64,000 nt of DNA, from the NCBI GenBank assembly GCA_963804595.1, contig CAWDQZ010000011.1, positions 58,361-122,360 on the forward strand. Reading direction: 5' to 3'. Position numbers and translations under genes: made by a program. Source of the DNA: DASUPK01 sp963804595 (GTDB lineage Bacteria > Actinomycetota > Thermoleophilia > Solirubrobacterales > 70-9). Of this stretch, positions 50,420-58,598 are shown one piece after another; the first letter of the stretch is position 1; each line of letters begins with the position of its first letter. The notes under the pieces are model-generated. The model worked only from the letters and a program-made list of their open reading frames with translations, made no database searches and was not told where the DNA came from.

Positions 50420-51147
50420 GACAAGGTGGGAAATGGAGGCTCGGGGACCTCACCCCGAAGAATCGCGGCCGGTGCCTCCTCGGCGATCCAGTCGAGATGC
50501 GGTCCCAGCATCTCAATCTCCCCTAGGGCGGCGATCCCCTCGGAGATCCGCAGCGGCCTTCCTCCATGTGACGAGTGGGCGTCGCTCGCCAGGACATGGA
50601 TCAGCCCGCGCCGTGCGAGCGCGAGCATCCCCTCTCGCGCCTTTCCCAGGACGAGAAAGGCGGCGGTCGCCTGGATCAACGCTCCCAGGTCGATCAGCTT
50701 GCGGATCCACTCGACCATGTCGCCGGAGATGTGTCGCTCGGGGTGGGCGATCAACGCGTGGAAGCCCATCTCGTGAAGGCGATCGACGGAGTCGAGCAGG
50801 GAATCGCTCAGTGGACCGGGTCTCGGCTCGAGCAGGATCCAGCCACCGGCACCGAGTGAGACCGCGTGCAGTTCCTCGGCGGTGAGGCGGTCAAGCGCGG
50901 TTTCGGCGACCTCGCCTCCCGTGACGACCTGAACGGGGATCCCGGCGTCGCGCAACTCTCTGTTCATCTCCTTGACCCGGCCGGCAAGCTTCGGGATGCG
51001 GACATCGTGGTCGTGGCGGATGTGGGGGGTCGCGGCGATGACCTCAATGCCGTCCGCGGCAGCAACCCGCGCCATCGCGAGTGAGTCCGGAAGGTCGAGC
51101 GCCCCGTCGTCGATTCCGGGAAGGATGTGACAGTGGAGATCGATCAC
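50416..51147 (-). CDS. PHP-family tyrosine-protein phosphatase (CpsB/YwqE-like)
   Basis: A 243-residue PHP-fold metal hydrolase. DLHCHILPGIDDGALD at the start, ATPHIRHDHDV, LIAHPERH and LASDAHSSHGG are the four metal-binding blocks. In Gram-positives CpsB/YwqE dephosphorylates tyrosine kinases that control capsule synthesis. No kinase or capsule genes are adjacent. I start at GTG 51147; the open frame extends to 51630 but would run antisense through the hydrolase gene. Confidence 0.88.
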   Translation of the reverse strand: MIDLHCHILPGIDDGALDLPDSLAMARVAAADGIEVIAATPHIRHDHDVRIPKLAGRVKEMNRELRDAGIPVQVVTGGEVAETALDRLTAEELHAVSLGAGGWILLEPRPGPLSDSLLDSVDRLHEMGFHALIAHPERHISGDMVEWIRKLIDLGALIQATAAFLVLGKAREGMLALARRGLIHVLASDAHSSHGGRPLRISEGIAALGEIEMLGPHLDWIAEEAPAAILRGEVPEPPFPTLS

Positions 51148-51243
51148 GGCGGAGTCAGGCAAGCAGATCGGCTCGGAGACCGGATCTCGGCTACGTGTTT
51201 TGCACGGGTGACGGCGATCGCCGCACGGCGTACGGTCGGCCGG

Positions 51244-52461
51244 GTGGAGGCTGCGATCATTCGTCCGGACGTCGCTAGTGGTGAGCCCCAGGATGGCGGC
51301 TGGGTTGCTGGAGGCTTCGAGGAGGTACGTACCGAGTTCGAGCGCAACTTCTCTGAGCGCGGCGAGATCGGCGCCGCCGTCGCCGCGTATTGGCGCGGTG
51401 AGAAGGTGGTCGACCTGTGGGGGGGCCGCCGCACACCCATGGGAGACGAACCGTGGAACGAGGACACGCTGGTCGTCGTCAACTCGACGACCAAGGGCCT
51501 GGCGGCGATGACGGTCGCGGTCGCGAATTCGCGCGGCTGGATCGACTACGAGGCACCGGTAGCCGAGTACTGGCCCGAGTTCGCCCAGAACGGGAAGGGC
51601 GCGGTCACGGTTCGTCAGCTCCTCAGCCACGAGGCCGGACTCGTCTGGATCGACGAGCGGCTGCGTCCTGAGGACATGCGCGACCTCGACTATGTCTCAG
51701 GTGCGCTCGCGCGCCAGAAGCCGGCCTGGGAGCCGGGAACGCGGCACGGGTACCACGCGATGACGATCGGGCTCTACATGCAGGAGCTGATCCGCCATGT
51801 CGACCCGGCGCATCGCACGCTCGGCCGGTTCTTCCAGGAGGAGATCGCGAAGCCGCTGGAGATCGAGTTCTACATCGGGCTACCGCCGCAGATCCCCGAC
51901 GAGCGGCTCGCGCAGCTGAGGCTCTTCACTCCCATGCGCGCGATCCGAGCGCTGCCGTCCGTCCCCAGGGGTTATGTGATGCGAATCCTTTGGCCTTGGT
52001 CGCTGCTCCGAAAGTCGATGCTGTTCGCGGACATGGACCCGAACGATCGCCGTACGCTCGAGATCGAGATCCCGGCGGGCAACGGCGTGGGGACTGCGCG
52101 CGCGATCGCCCGGGCCTATTCGGCGTTCGCGGAAGGGGGGGCGGAGCTCGGCATCACCCCGGCGACGCTCGCGAACCTCACGGCGGTCAACGACCCCGAG
52201 CGTCCGAGGGACGAGGTGATGGGTGTGCCCAGCTGGATCTCGCTCGGTTTCCTCCGGCCGGGACCGCAGCTCGACTGGGGCTCGAGCCGGCGCGCCTTCG
52301 GCACGCCGGGCGCCGGGGGCTCCTTCGGCTTCGCCGATCCCGACACCCGGCTCGGGTTCGCCTACGTGATGAACGACATGGAGTTCCACATGTTCGACGA
52401 CCCGCGCGAGAAGGCCCTGCGCGACGCCGTCTACGGCTCCACCCGGCGGCTCGCGGACTGA
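51244..52461 (+). CDS. Serine hydrolase of the beta-lactamase/EstB family
   Basis: A 405-residue class C beta-lactamase-like serine hydrolase. Catalytic Ser81 and Lys84 are in NSTTKGLAAMTV, Tyr in GTRHGYHAMTIG, and the late motif GTPGAGGSFGFAD replaces KTG. Such proteins are mostly esterases or D-aminopeptidases rather than antibiotic-degrading enzymes. No signal peptide is visible, so it is probably cytoplasmic. GTG 51244 fits the family start; earlier GTG/ATG codons overlap the divergent gene. Confidence 0.88.
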   Translation: MEAAIIRPDVASGEPQDGGWVAGGFEEVRTEFERNFSERGEIGAAVAAYWRGEKVVDLWGGRRTPMGDEPWNEDTLVVVNSTTKGLAAMTVAVANSRGWIDYEAPVAEYWPEFAQNGKGAVTVRQLLSHEAGLVWIDERLRPEDMRDLDYVSGALARQKPAWEPGTRHGYHAMTIGLYMQELIRHVDPAHRTLGRFFQEEIAKPLEIEFYIGLPPQIPDERLAQLRLFTPMRAIRALPSVPRGYVMRILWPWSLLRKSMLFADMDPNDRRTLEIEIPAGNGVGTARAIARAYSAFAEGGAELGITPATLANLTAVNDPERPRDEVMGVPSWISLGFLRPGPQLDWGSSRRAFGTPGAGGSFGFADPDTRLGFAYVMNDMEFHMFDDPREKALRDAVYGSTRRLAD

Positions 52462-52994
52462 TCCATTCAGGGGCCTTTGTCACAGGACGACAGAGAGGTT
52501 CCCTAAATCCCGGGTCGCACCGGGCCAACGATCGTTGACATGGCCGAGCAGATCTCCTACTGAGGATCGGAGAGCGCGGTTCATCAGGCCACTATTGCCA
52601 AGGGTCCTCGAAAGGGAGGCCCTGGCGGCCTGACCGCCCTTTTGGACTTGCGCCCAGGAGCGGAGCACCAATTCCGCCTGATCCTCCCGCCGAGGAGGCG
52701 ATAGAGACATGAGCACCGCTCCCAACCGCGAACCGCCGGGAGGACCCTGACGAGACCACCGACCGCCACTTGACAGCCGGCCCTTCTTCATAGAGACGAG
52801 AAGCAGCTACCCCGCTTTGCATGGAAGACAGTTGCTATTCCTCCAGCGCCCTCGTGCCGAACGTCAGTCTGGCTACCCGCGATCGAGCCACTTGTCGGGA
52901 TCGGTCGCACCGACCGGGGTAATGCGAGTGTCAGACTTCCGCGAATGAGGCTGCGCTCCGGCGTTTTCGCGCTTCCTGCTCTACTCGGCGCCGC
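52462..52994. other. Gene-poor stretch with a repeat and a weak hairpin
   Basis: No gene is convincing here. A hairpin GGCGG-CCTGA-CCGCC followed by CTTTT (52624-52643) could end transcription of the serine hydrolase gene. CATGCAAAGC repeat copy E is at 52791-52830, and CCGAACGTC, half of the other repeat family, occurs near 52858. Confidence 0.5.
52791..52830 (-). repeat. CATGCAAAGC-family repeat, copy E
   Basis: On the minus strand: TCTTCCATGCAAAGCGG, then GGTAG, then CTGCTTCTCGTCTCTA. AAGCGG and CTGCTT pair with one G-T wobble; the tail GCTTCTCGTC matches copies A and F. It is in opposite orientation to copies A-D. Confidence 0.58.
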
Positions 52995-53188
52995 TACAAG
53001 CTCTGGCGCCAGCCTGTCCTGACGTGGGGCGCGACCGAAAGCGAAGCGGCATCAGCCGCAATCGCTTCTGCCTGCCGACGCTCGCCGCGCGCATCGGCAT
53101 GGCGCCGATGGAGCCGACGTCGCTGCTGATGGACCGGAAGATGCTCTGCGGGATCAAGGAACGGGCCGAGGCGCTTGGCCGCGCCTGA
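52995..53188 (+). pseudogene. Collapsed remnant of an SRPBCC/cyclase-like gene
   Basis: Two pieces of one family appear in different frames within 190 bases. YKLWRQPVLTWGATESEA matches the N-terminal entry of SRPBCC proteins that read LTWGATDEE. MAPMEPTSLLMDRKML followed by CGIKERAEALG matches their C-terminal helix. The middle (over 100 residues) is gone. An intact SRPBCC gene of this type lies at 54667-55341. This is most likely a deletion remnant. Confidence 0.5.
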
Positions 53189-54515
53189 TCCTCGATCTAG
53201 GCTAGGCCGGCGAATCACCGCGAGGGCCCACGGGACGCCGGGCCGTCATCTGCACTGGCATCTAAGCCGGCGCCGGCACCTGTTGATCCGCGGCGGCGGC
53301 CTCGCCGCACTGTTCGCCGTCGTCGGGCCGGGGGTGCTCGCCGGGCTCTCCGACGACGACCCCGCCGGGATCACGACTTACTCGATCCTGGGCGCCAAGT
53401 ACGGCTACGAGCTGCTCTGGGTCCTGGCCCTCTCGACCGTGGCATTGATCGTCTTTCACGAGCTCGGGGTGCGGATGGGCATCGTCACCGGCAAGGGGCT
53501 GATGGCACTCGTCCGCGAGCACTCCGGGCCGGGCGCCGTTCAGGTCGTGCTCGGAGCGCTCGTCATCGCCAACCTCGGAACCCTCTGCGCGGAGTTTGCC
53601 GGCGTCGCCGCCGGCATGGACCTCCTCAGCGGCCTCAGCCGCTATGTCAGCGTGCCGCTGGCGGGGTTGGCGGTCTCACTCCTGGTCCTGCGCGGCTCGT
53701 TCAAATATGTCGAGCACGTTCTGCTCGCTCTGAGCACGATCTTCGTCGCCTACATCCTCTCCGGCTTCCTCGCCCATCCCGACTGGGGCGCGACCCTTCA
53801 AGGCACGGTCAAGCCGAGCATCCCCCTGAACCGCGAGGCGATTCTGGTAGCCGTCGCCACCGTCGGCACCACCCTCGCCCCGTGGGGCCTGGCCTTCATC
53901 CAGTCCTACGCCGTCGACAAGCGGCTCAAGGTCAAGGATCTGCGCTACGAGCGAGTGGACGTCATTGTCGGCGCTGTCCTCACTGGCGTGATCGGGCTCT
54001 TCGTCGTCATCGCTTGCGCCGCGACTCTGCACATTCAGGGCATCAAGATCAACGACGCCAGCGACGCGGCGCGGGCGCTCGAGCCGCTGGCCGGAAATCT
54101 CGCCGCGACCTTGTTCGGGCTCGGCTTCCTCGGCGCGGCGATGCTGGCGGCGGCGATCGTGCCACTCTCGACCGCCTACTCGGTCGCGGAGGCCTTCGGC
54201 CGCCAGTGCGACATCGACGACAAGTTCGACGAGGCCCGGGTCTTCTACCTCAGCTACGGCGCGATCGTCATCGTCGCCGCCGCGATTGTCCTCATCCCCG
54301 GAGCGCCGCTGATCCCGATCCTCTTTCTCTCGCAAGCGCTGAACGCCGTCCTCTTGCTCGTCATCCTGCCCTTCATGCGCCGCTTGGCCAAGAGCCGCGA
54401 GGTCATGGGCGAGCACGCCTTGACCGGCCTGGGCCGAGCGCTCACCGGGGCGGTCTTCTTTCTGATCGCTCTCTCGGTCGGCACCTTGGCGGTCTTGACT
54501 GTGGCCGGACTCTGA
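53175..54515 (+). CDS. Nramp-like divalent metal transporter
   Basis: A 446-residue membrane protein with about eleven hydrophobic helices, Nramp superfamily. TM1 reads GLSDDDPAGITTYS where typical Mn/Fe transporters have DPGN, and TM6 reads TTLAPWGLAFIQSYA where they have MPH. These are the two metal-binding spots, so the selectivity is probably not that of MntH; Nramp-related magnesium transporters also lack the MPH methionine. The TTG at 53175 leaves a 35-residue basic leader; a later start is possible. It overlaps the SRPBCC remnant by 14 bases. Confidence 0.85.
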   Translation: MAAPDPRSRLGRRITARAHGTPGRHLHWHLSRRRHLLIRGGGLAALFAVVGPGVLAGLSDDDPAGITTYSILGAKYGYELLWVLALSTVALIVFHELGVRMGIVTGKGLMALVREHSGPGAVQVVLGALVIANLGTLCAEFAGVAAGMDLLSGLSRYVSVPLAGLAVSLLVLRGSFKYVEHVLLALSTIFVAYILSGFLAHPDWGATLQGTVKPSIPLNREAILVAVATVGTTLAPWGLAFIQSYAVDKRLKVKDLRYERVDVIVGAVLTGVIGLFVVIACAATLHIQGIKINDASDAARALEPLAGNLAATLFGLGFLGAAMLAAAIVPLSTAYSVAEAFGRQCDIDDKFDEARVFYLSYGAIVIVAAAIVLIPGAPLIPILFLSQALNAVLLLVILPFMRRLAKSREVMGEHALTGLGRALTGAVFFLIALSVGTLAVLTVAGL

Positions 54516-54666
54516 GCCCCTTCAGATCGATCTGCCTGACCGTCCTGCGGCCTCGAACGGCGCCGCATCCGATTAGCCTGGTTCGTGGTGAGCGAGTTAC
54601 CTCGGGCATCGGGGCTCTGACCGGCTCGCTGGTCTGAGCGCCAGCATCAGTGCGCGCTCTCGAGCA

Positions 54667-55341
54667 TCACCGTGCCGCTGCCTCCACACGCCGCTTCAGG
54701 TTGAGCAACTGTCGCCGTTGCATGCCGAAGTGGATCGGGCGTAAGACGAGTCCGAGCAGCGCTCCGACGGCAAAGCCCTTATAGCCTGCTCTGACGCGAG
54801 TGATGAGGCGGGTGCCCGCCTCGACGGGCTCGAGGACGAACGCCCAGGTGGCCGAGCCGGCGGGATCGCCGAGGACGAGAGCCGACTCCGGCTCGAAGCC
54901 CCGAACGACGAAGCCGTCCTCGGCGGTTGGCGTCATCGGGAGGATGTCCCCGACATCGACCTCCTGGAGCTCCGGAACGATCCGATCCGCGCTCGCGACG
55001 CCGCCGTTGTCGAGGCTGTCGTAGCTGTACCAGCCGGCACGCCGACAACCCATCTGGCGGAGCCACGGCCAGATCTCTCTCGGCGGGGTGCCGATCGTGA
55101 TGCCGTGCGTCCAGCTGATCTTCGCGTTCGCCGAGAACTCGTCGCCGGGCAGCGGTCGCCCCGCCTCGTCGCCACGCGGACGAACTGGGCGGCGCGACAG
55201 GACGCCGGTCACGATCACTCCGGCGAGCCGGATCGCATCCCGCAGGCGCTTCACACCCGGAGTCGGCTCGAACGTCCGCACAATCAGGGTCCGGTTGGAC
55301 CGCCGCTCGTCGCGCGAAACAGCAGGCCGCCAGAGTCGCAT
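54667..55341 (-). CDS. SRPBCC-fold protein
   Basis: A 224-residue protein of the START/SRPBCC ligand-binding fold: RPRGDEAGRPLPGDEFS, GTPPREIWPWLRQMGCRRAG and SADRIVPELQ are typical of the actinobacterial subgroup of polyketide cyclase/dehydrase-like proteins. The N-terminal 55 residues include a hydrophobic stretch. Function unknown; it may bind a hydrophobic ligand. ATG 55341 is used; it is divergent from the deazaflavin-type gene. Confidence 0.8.
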   Translation of the reverse strand: MRLWRPAVSRDERRSNRTLIVRTFEPTPGVKRLRDAIRLAGVIVTGVLSRRPVRPRGDEAGRPLPGDEFSANAKISWTHGITIGTPPREIWPWLRQMGCRRAGWYSYDSLDNGGVASADRIVPELQEVDVGDILPMTPTAEDGFVVRGFEPESALVLGDPAGSATWAFVLEPVEAGTRLITRVRAGYKGFAVGALLGLVLRPIHFGMQRRQLLNLKRRVEAAAR

Positions 55342-55376
55342 CCCTTCAGTTCGTGGGTCCCAGTCACCCGACTGCG

Positions 55377-55742
55377 ATGATCGAGTGGATGCAACGGCGC
55401 GCTCCGTTCCTCGTCATGAACCGGACGGTGAACCGCGCGCTGCGGGCGGTGCTGCGGTCGCCGCTCCATAGGGTGGCCAGCGGTCGCGTGGCGCTGATCC
55501 GCTATACGGGTCGCAGGAGCGGGCGCGAGTACACGATCCCAGTCTTCTACCGGGACAAGGGCGATGAAGTGACGATCCCCGTGGGTTGGCCCGACCGCAA
55601 GGTCTGGTGGCGCAATCTGACGGGAGAGGGCGGATCGGTACGCCTCGTTGTCAGAGGCAGGGAGCTGCGGGGGCATGCCATCGCCACTCGTGACGAGGGC
55701 CGCGACGCGCTGGTGCGTGTGCGGGTCGAGTCCCGCGTCTAA
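55377..55742 (+). CDS. Deazaflavin-dependent nitroreductase family protein
   Basis: A 121-residue protein of the Ddn/F420H2-dependent reductase family (DUF385). RVALIRYTGRRSGREYTIPV is the cofactor-binding hallmark, followed by ITIP-like VGWPDRKVWWRNL and VVRGRELRGHA. It would use reduced F420 to reduce quinones or nitro compounds. I start at ATG 55377; the frame extends to 55353 without a clear site. Confidence 0.85.
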   Translation: MIEWMQRRAPFLVMNRTVNRALRAVLRSPLHRVASGRVALIRYTGRRSGREYTIPVFYRDKGDEVTIPVGWPDRKVWWRNLTGEGGSVRLVVRGRELRGHAIATRDEGRDALVRVRVESRV

Positions 55743-55869
55743 GGCTCTCCAACATTCGGCGCACCGCTGAGCGGCGAGATCCCAGTCGACACGACCACGC
55801 GGGCCACCAGTTGGGGGCTGCGATCGCCCTCGACCCGGGCAGCGGGTTCACCGTCGCCGGGAGCTACCT

Positions 55870-56985
55870 ATGATTCTTGCCATCTCGCATGAATGCACCG
55901 ATCCGGCAAGGATGAAGATCGGCCTGGTCCTCGGTGCCGGCGGGATCCAGGGAGGTGCATGGCTCACCGGCGGGTTGGACGCGCTCGCCGAGGAGACGGG
56001 CTGGGACCCAGCGGAGGCGGACTACGTGATCGGAACCTCGGCCGGCTCGATGATCGGCGCGCTTTGCGCCTCCGGCGTCCCACCCTGGTTCATGGTCGCC
56101 CACTCGCGCGGAGAGACTTTCGACGGCGTCCGCGACGCCCAGGGACGCCCGGCGGCGACGGCCGACCGCGCCGCCGGGGCGCGATTCGAGCTGGAGCGCA
56201 CCTGGCCTCCGATCGGTCCCGGCTCCTGGAAGCTCGCGCTGCGCACTCTCGTCAACCCTCGTCGCTACACGCCGGCAACTGTCTTCAGCGGCTGGTTGTG
56301 GCGCGGCGTCTTCTCGACCGAGTCGCTCAAGGAGACGATTCGTCGCGTCGTCCCCACCGGCTGGAGCCCGCATCGGAACCTGTGGATCGTGGCCTGCGAC
56401 TACGAGACCGGCCGCCGCACCCCCTTTGGCCGCGTGGATGCTCCGCAGGCCGACCTCGCCGATGCCGTCGCCGCCTCCTGCGCGATCCCCGGCATCTACC
56501 ACCCGGTGACGATCGGGGATCGTCGCTTCGTCGACGGCGGCATCTATTCGGTCTCGAATCTGGACCTGCTGCGCAACGAGGGCTTGGACCTCGTCATCTG
56601 CCTCAACCCGACCTCGACGCTGCACCCGATCCGCGCGATCAACCCCCGCGACGCCGTCGCCATCTTCTTCAGTCGCGCCTCGGGTCGTCGCCTGGGCAGC
56701 GAGGCGAAGAAGATCCGCAGCAACGGCGCCGACGTTGTCCTCATCCAGCCCACGGGCGATGACCTCAAGGCCATGGGTCCCAACCTCATGCGGAGCGCGA
56801 ACCGAAATCGCGTCATCGAGGTTGCCCGACGCACGGTCGCCGAGCAGCTTCGCGACCCGCAAAACCGCGAGCTGCTCGCCGGCCTCCCAAAGGGGGATCC
56901 GCGCAGGGTCCGTCGCCCCGAGGGCCCGCCCTCCGAGTGGCCCGACTGGCGCGACCAGTTGCGGCGCCCTTCGGTGGCTGGTTGA
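55870..56985 (+). CDS. Patatin-like phospholipase
   Basis: A 371-residue serine lipid hydrolase. The oxyanion loop is LVLGAGGIQGGAW, the nucleophile elbow GTSAGSM and the Asp dyad partner is in RFVDGGIYSVSNLDLL. It would hydrolyse lipid esters near the membrane (RssA-like). ATG 55870 or 55912 (MKIGLVLGAGG) can start it; the latter better matches relatives. Members often have a C-terminal helical region as here. Confidence 0.9.
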   Translation: MILAISHECTDPARMKIGLVLGAGGIQGGAWLTGGLDALAEETGWDPAEADYVIGTSAGSMIGALCASGVPPWFMVAHSRGETFDGVRDAQGRPAATADRAAGARFELERTWPPIGPGSWKLALRTLVNPRRYTPATVFSGWLWRGVFSTESLKETIRRVVPTGWSPHRNLWIVACDYETGRRTPFGRVDAPQADLADAVAASCAIPGIYHPVTIGDRRFVDGGIYSVSNLDLLRNEGLDLVICLNPTSTLHPIRAINPRDAVAIFFSRASGRRLGSEAKKIRSNGADVVLIQPTGDDLKAMGPNLMRSANRNRVIEVARRTVAEQLRDPQNRELLAGLPKGDPRRVRRPEGPPSEWPDWRDQLRRPSVAG

Positions 56986-57310
56986 CTGAGCCCATGTTTC
57001 GGTAGTGCGGCCGGCGGAGCCTGCAAAGGCATACGCCAACGCGTGATGAGCGGAGAGATTCCACCATTTGGGCGCGTGGTCCCTACCTGCTAGAGGCGTC
57101 ACGGATGGCGGCGCGAGCACGAGATGCGACCGTGTCCACGTGTACTTGATTCAAGGGAGGAAGCAATGTGCGTGAGTGCCTCCCGCCGCCCCATGCGTTG
57201 CGAGTGCGGGATCTGGCTCTGGACGCGTTGCGCCTGACTTGCCGGGGCCACCGATGCAGTCTCATCGGGGCGGCCGTAGACTCGTGTCGTTCCCGAGGTA
57301 AGGAGCGCCC
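56986..57310. other. Spacer with one possible tiny Cys-rich ORF
   Basis: A short frame at 57166-57237 has a good AGGGAGG site and would encode 23 residues with MRCECGIWLWTRC; the CECG start resembles DUF1059 proteins, so this may be the beginning of a decayed gene. The remaining sequence shows no gene on either strand. Confidence 0.3.
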
Positions 57311-57706
57311 ATGCCAGCAACCAAGAAGACGCCGGAGCGCGTACGTGCGTCGGCCGATACGACCAAGAAGCGGGCGGAGGCGGCGCTGAAGCGTGCCGGC
57401 GGATCGCTCGATGAGGTCCAGAAAGCCCTGGCCGAGCTGCAGAAGGATCTGGGCCGGGGCCGGAGCAACATGGTCCGCAATGTGCAGCAGCTCCTGAAGA
57501 GTCAGCGCCGGGATCTGGGCAAGCTGAATCGCGCGCTCTCGGCCGACATGCGTAGCCTCCAGAAGGCGCTGACCGAGGAGCCCACGCCCACCGGCGCGAA
57601 GCGCACGGCGACCCGCGGAAAGGGCCGGTCGACAACCTCCCGCGCGAAGGGGAAAAGCGCGAAGGGCAGAACGACCCGCGCCAGCGGCACCACGGCACGG
57701 CGCTAG
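57311..57706 (+). CDS. Histone H1-like basic protein
   Basis: A 131-residue Lys/Arg/Ala-rich protein. Residues 1-90 form amphipathic helices with SLDEVQKALAELQKDLG, and residues 95-131 are a disordered basic tail of K/R, T, S and A (TRGKGRSTTSRAKGKSAKG), as in bacterial H1-like and AlgP-type proteins. It likely binds DNA or polyanions such as polyphosphate. GTAAGGAG precedes the ATG. Low sequence complexity limits certainty. Confidence 0.75.
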   Translation: MPATKKTPERVRASADTTKKRAEAALKRAGGSLDEVQKALAELQKDLGRGRSNMVRNVQQLLKSQRRDLGKLNRALSADMRSLQKALTEEPTPTGAKRTATRGKGRSTTSRAKGKSAKGRTTRASGTTARR

Positions 57707-57763
57707 GGGTCGAGGCTCCAGGCGTCGGCTAGTACCACTGGAAGGTGATTTCGTAGGCACCGC

Positions 57764-57797
57764 TGTGAACGAGAAGCGGCGCTTTGCATGGAAGCGG
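57764..57797 (-). repeat. CATGCAAAGC-family repeat, copy F
   Basis: On the minus strand: GCCGCTTCCATGCAAAGCG, then CCGCTTCTCGTTCAC. The stem AAGCG/CGCTT is tight with one base between. It lies just upstream of the small gene at 57826. Confidence 0.58.
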
Positions 57798-57825
57798 CAC
57801 TCCGTGGCGGGATACTGCGCGGGCG

Positions 57826-58065
57826 ATGTCGCAGGAGAACATCTGGCACCTGAACATCAGCTTCATCGGCTCCGGCGAGGACGGAGAAAGAGCTACCGAG
57901 ATCATCATCATGGCGCGCAGGCGAGGGAAGCGGGTCTACGGTGAAGGCCCTTGGTGGAGCGTCGCTTACGAGAACGTCGAGAGCCGCGAAGTGGCGTTGG
58001 CCTCTCTCAGGAGTGACCTCGACGATATTGACCCGGGCTGGCGTGACGTGCTGGAGACCAGATAG
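57826..58065 (+). CDS. Hypothetical protein (79 residues)
   Basis: A small soluble protein: MSQENIWHLNISFIGSGEDG, then a strand-like EIIIMARRRGKRVYG and a C-terminal helix VALASLRSDLDDIDPGWRDVL. No known domain. Its C-terminal motif DxIDPxWRxxL recurs in a minus-strand frame at 58214-58537, which suggests a small paralogous family. The first 15 bases of the gene (ATGTCGCAGGAGAAC) are identical to those of the SnoaL remnant that follows. Confidence 0.6.
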   Translation: MSQENIWHLNISFIGSGEDGERATEIIIMARRRGKRVYGEGPWWSVAYENVESREVALASLRSDLDDIDPGWRDVLETR

Positions 58066-58069
58066 GGCG

Positions 58070-58205
58070 ATGTCGCAGGAGAACGTCGAGACGCGCCCGC
58101 AAGACTTTGGAAGCCTTCAACGCGCGCGATAGGACCGTCTTCTGAGCTTGATTGACCCGGAGATCGAGTTCCGATCCATCTTCGAGCGAAAGGCCTACGA
58201 AACTT
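58070..58205 (+). pseudogene. Truncated SnoaL-like gene with two indels
   Basis: Starts MSQENVET, the classic N-terminus of SnoaL-like (NTF2-fold) proteins of these actinobacteria. It then continues, after one indel, as RKTLEAFNARDRTVF, and after another as LSLIDPEIEFRSIFERKAY. The family resemblance ends near 58205, less than half of a normal gene. Beyond that the minus strand codes better. It looks like a truncated remnant, possibly after rearrangement. Confidence 0.6.
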
Positions 58206-58213
58206 GGCGTGGG

Positions 58214-58537
58214 CTAGTTGTCGCGCCAGTCCGTCAGGTGGTGGCGCCAGCTCGGGTCGATCTTGTCGAGCATCGAGTCGAAGGCATCGACCTCGGCATC
58301 TTTCGCATCGAGCTGATAACGCCGGGTGCCGTCGTCTATCACCTGCATCGACTGGATGTTCCAAGAATACGGACGGTCGTGGGCTCGTAGCCATCGCCGG
58401 GACTGAGGAATCTGTCTGGTCTCCGCCCGCAGGCTCTGGGGCGGGTCGGTTACCGCGCCTGTTGGCCCATCATCGGGCTTCGCCCTCGTCTCGCCGAGCC
58501 GCCTCGGTTCCCAGGAGTCACCCGTCCAGGCTGCCGG
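58214..58537 (-). CDS. Possible small protein related to the 57826 gene, start not visible
   Basis: The minus strand is open from 58537 to a stop at 58214-58216. The last 70 residues look like a real protein: DRPYSWNIQSMQVIDDGT, RRYQLDAKDAEVDAFDSML and DKIDPSWRHHLTDWRDN. The motif DxIDPxWRxxL is shared with the protein at 57826. No good start lies in the frame (ATG 58348 would give only 44 residues), so the 5' end may be lost or frameshifted. Confidence 0.45.
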   Translation of the reverse strand, partial: PAAWTGDSWEPRRLGETRAKPDDGPTGAVTDPPQSLRAETRQIPQSRRWLRAHDRPYSWNIQSMQVIDDGTRRYQLDAKDAEVDAFDSMLDKIDPSWRHHLTDWRDN

Positions 58538-58598
58538 TCACACCTCCGCTGGGCAATAGGGTGTCACCTGACCGGCGATTTTGCGACGAGCTCTCGGG

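Noticed and set aside
55864..57120. 418-residue minus-strand frame opposite the patatin gene
   Set aside because: Antisense composition of the patatin gene, which has all catalytic motifs.
58148..58390. Plus-strand 80-residue frame continuing the SnoaL remnant
   Set aside because: After about 58205 it loses SnoaL resemblance, while the minus strand shows a better protein with a motif shared with the 57826 gene.
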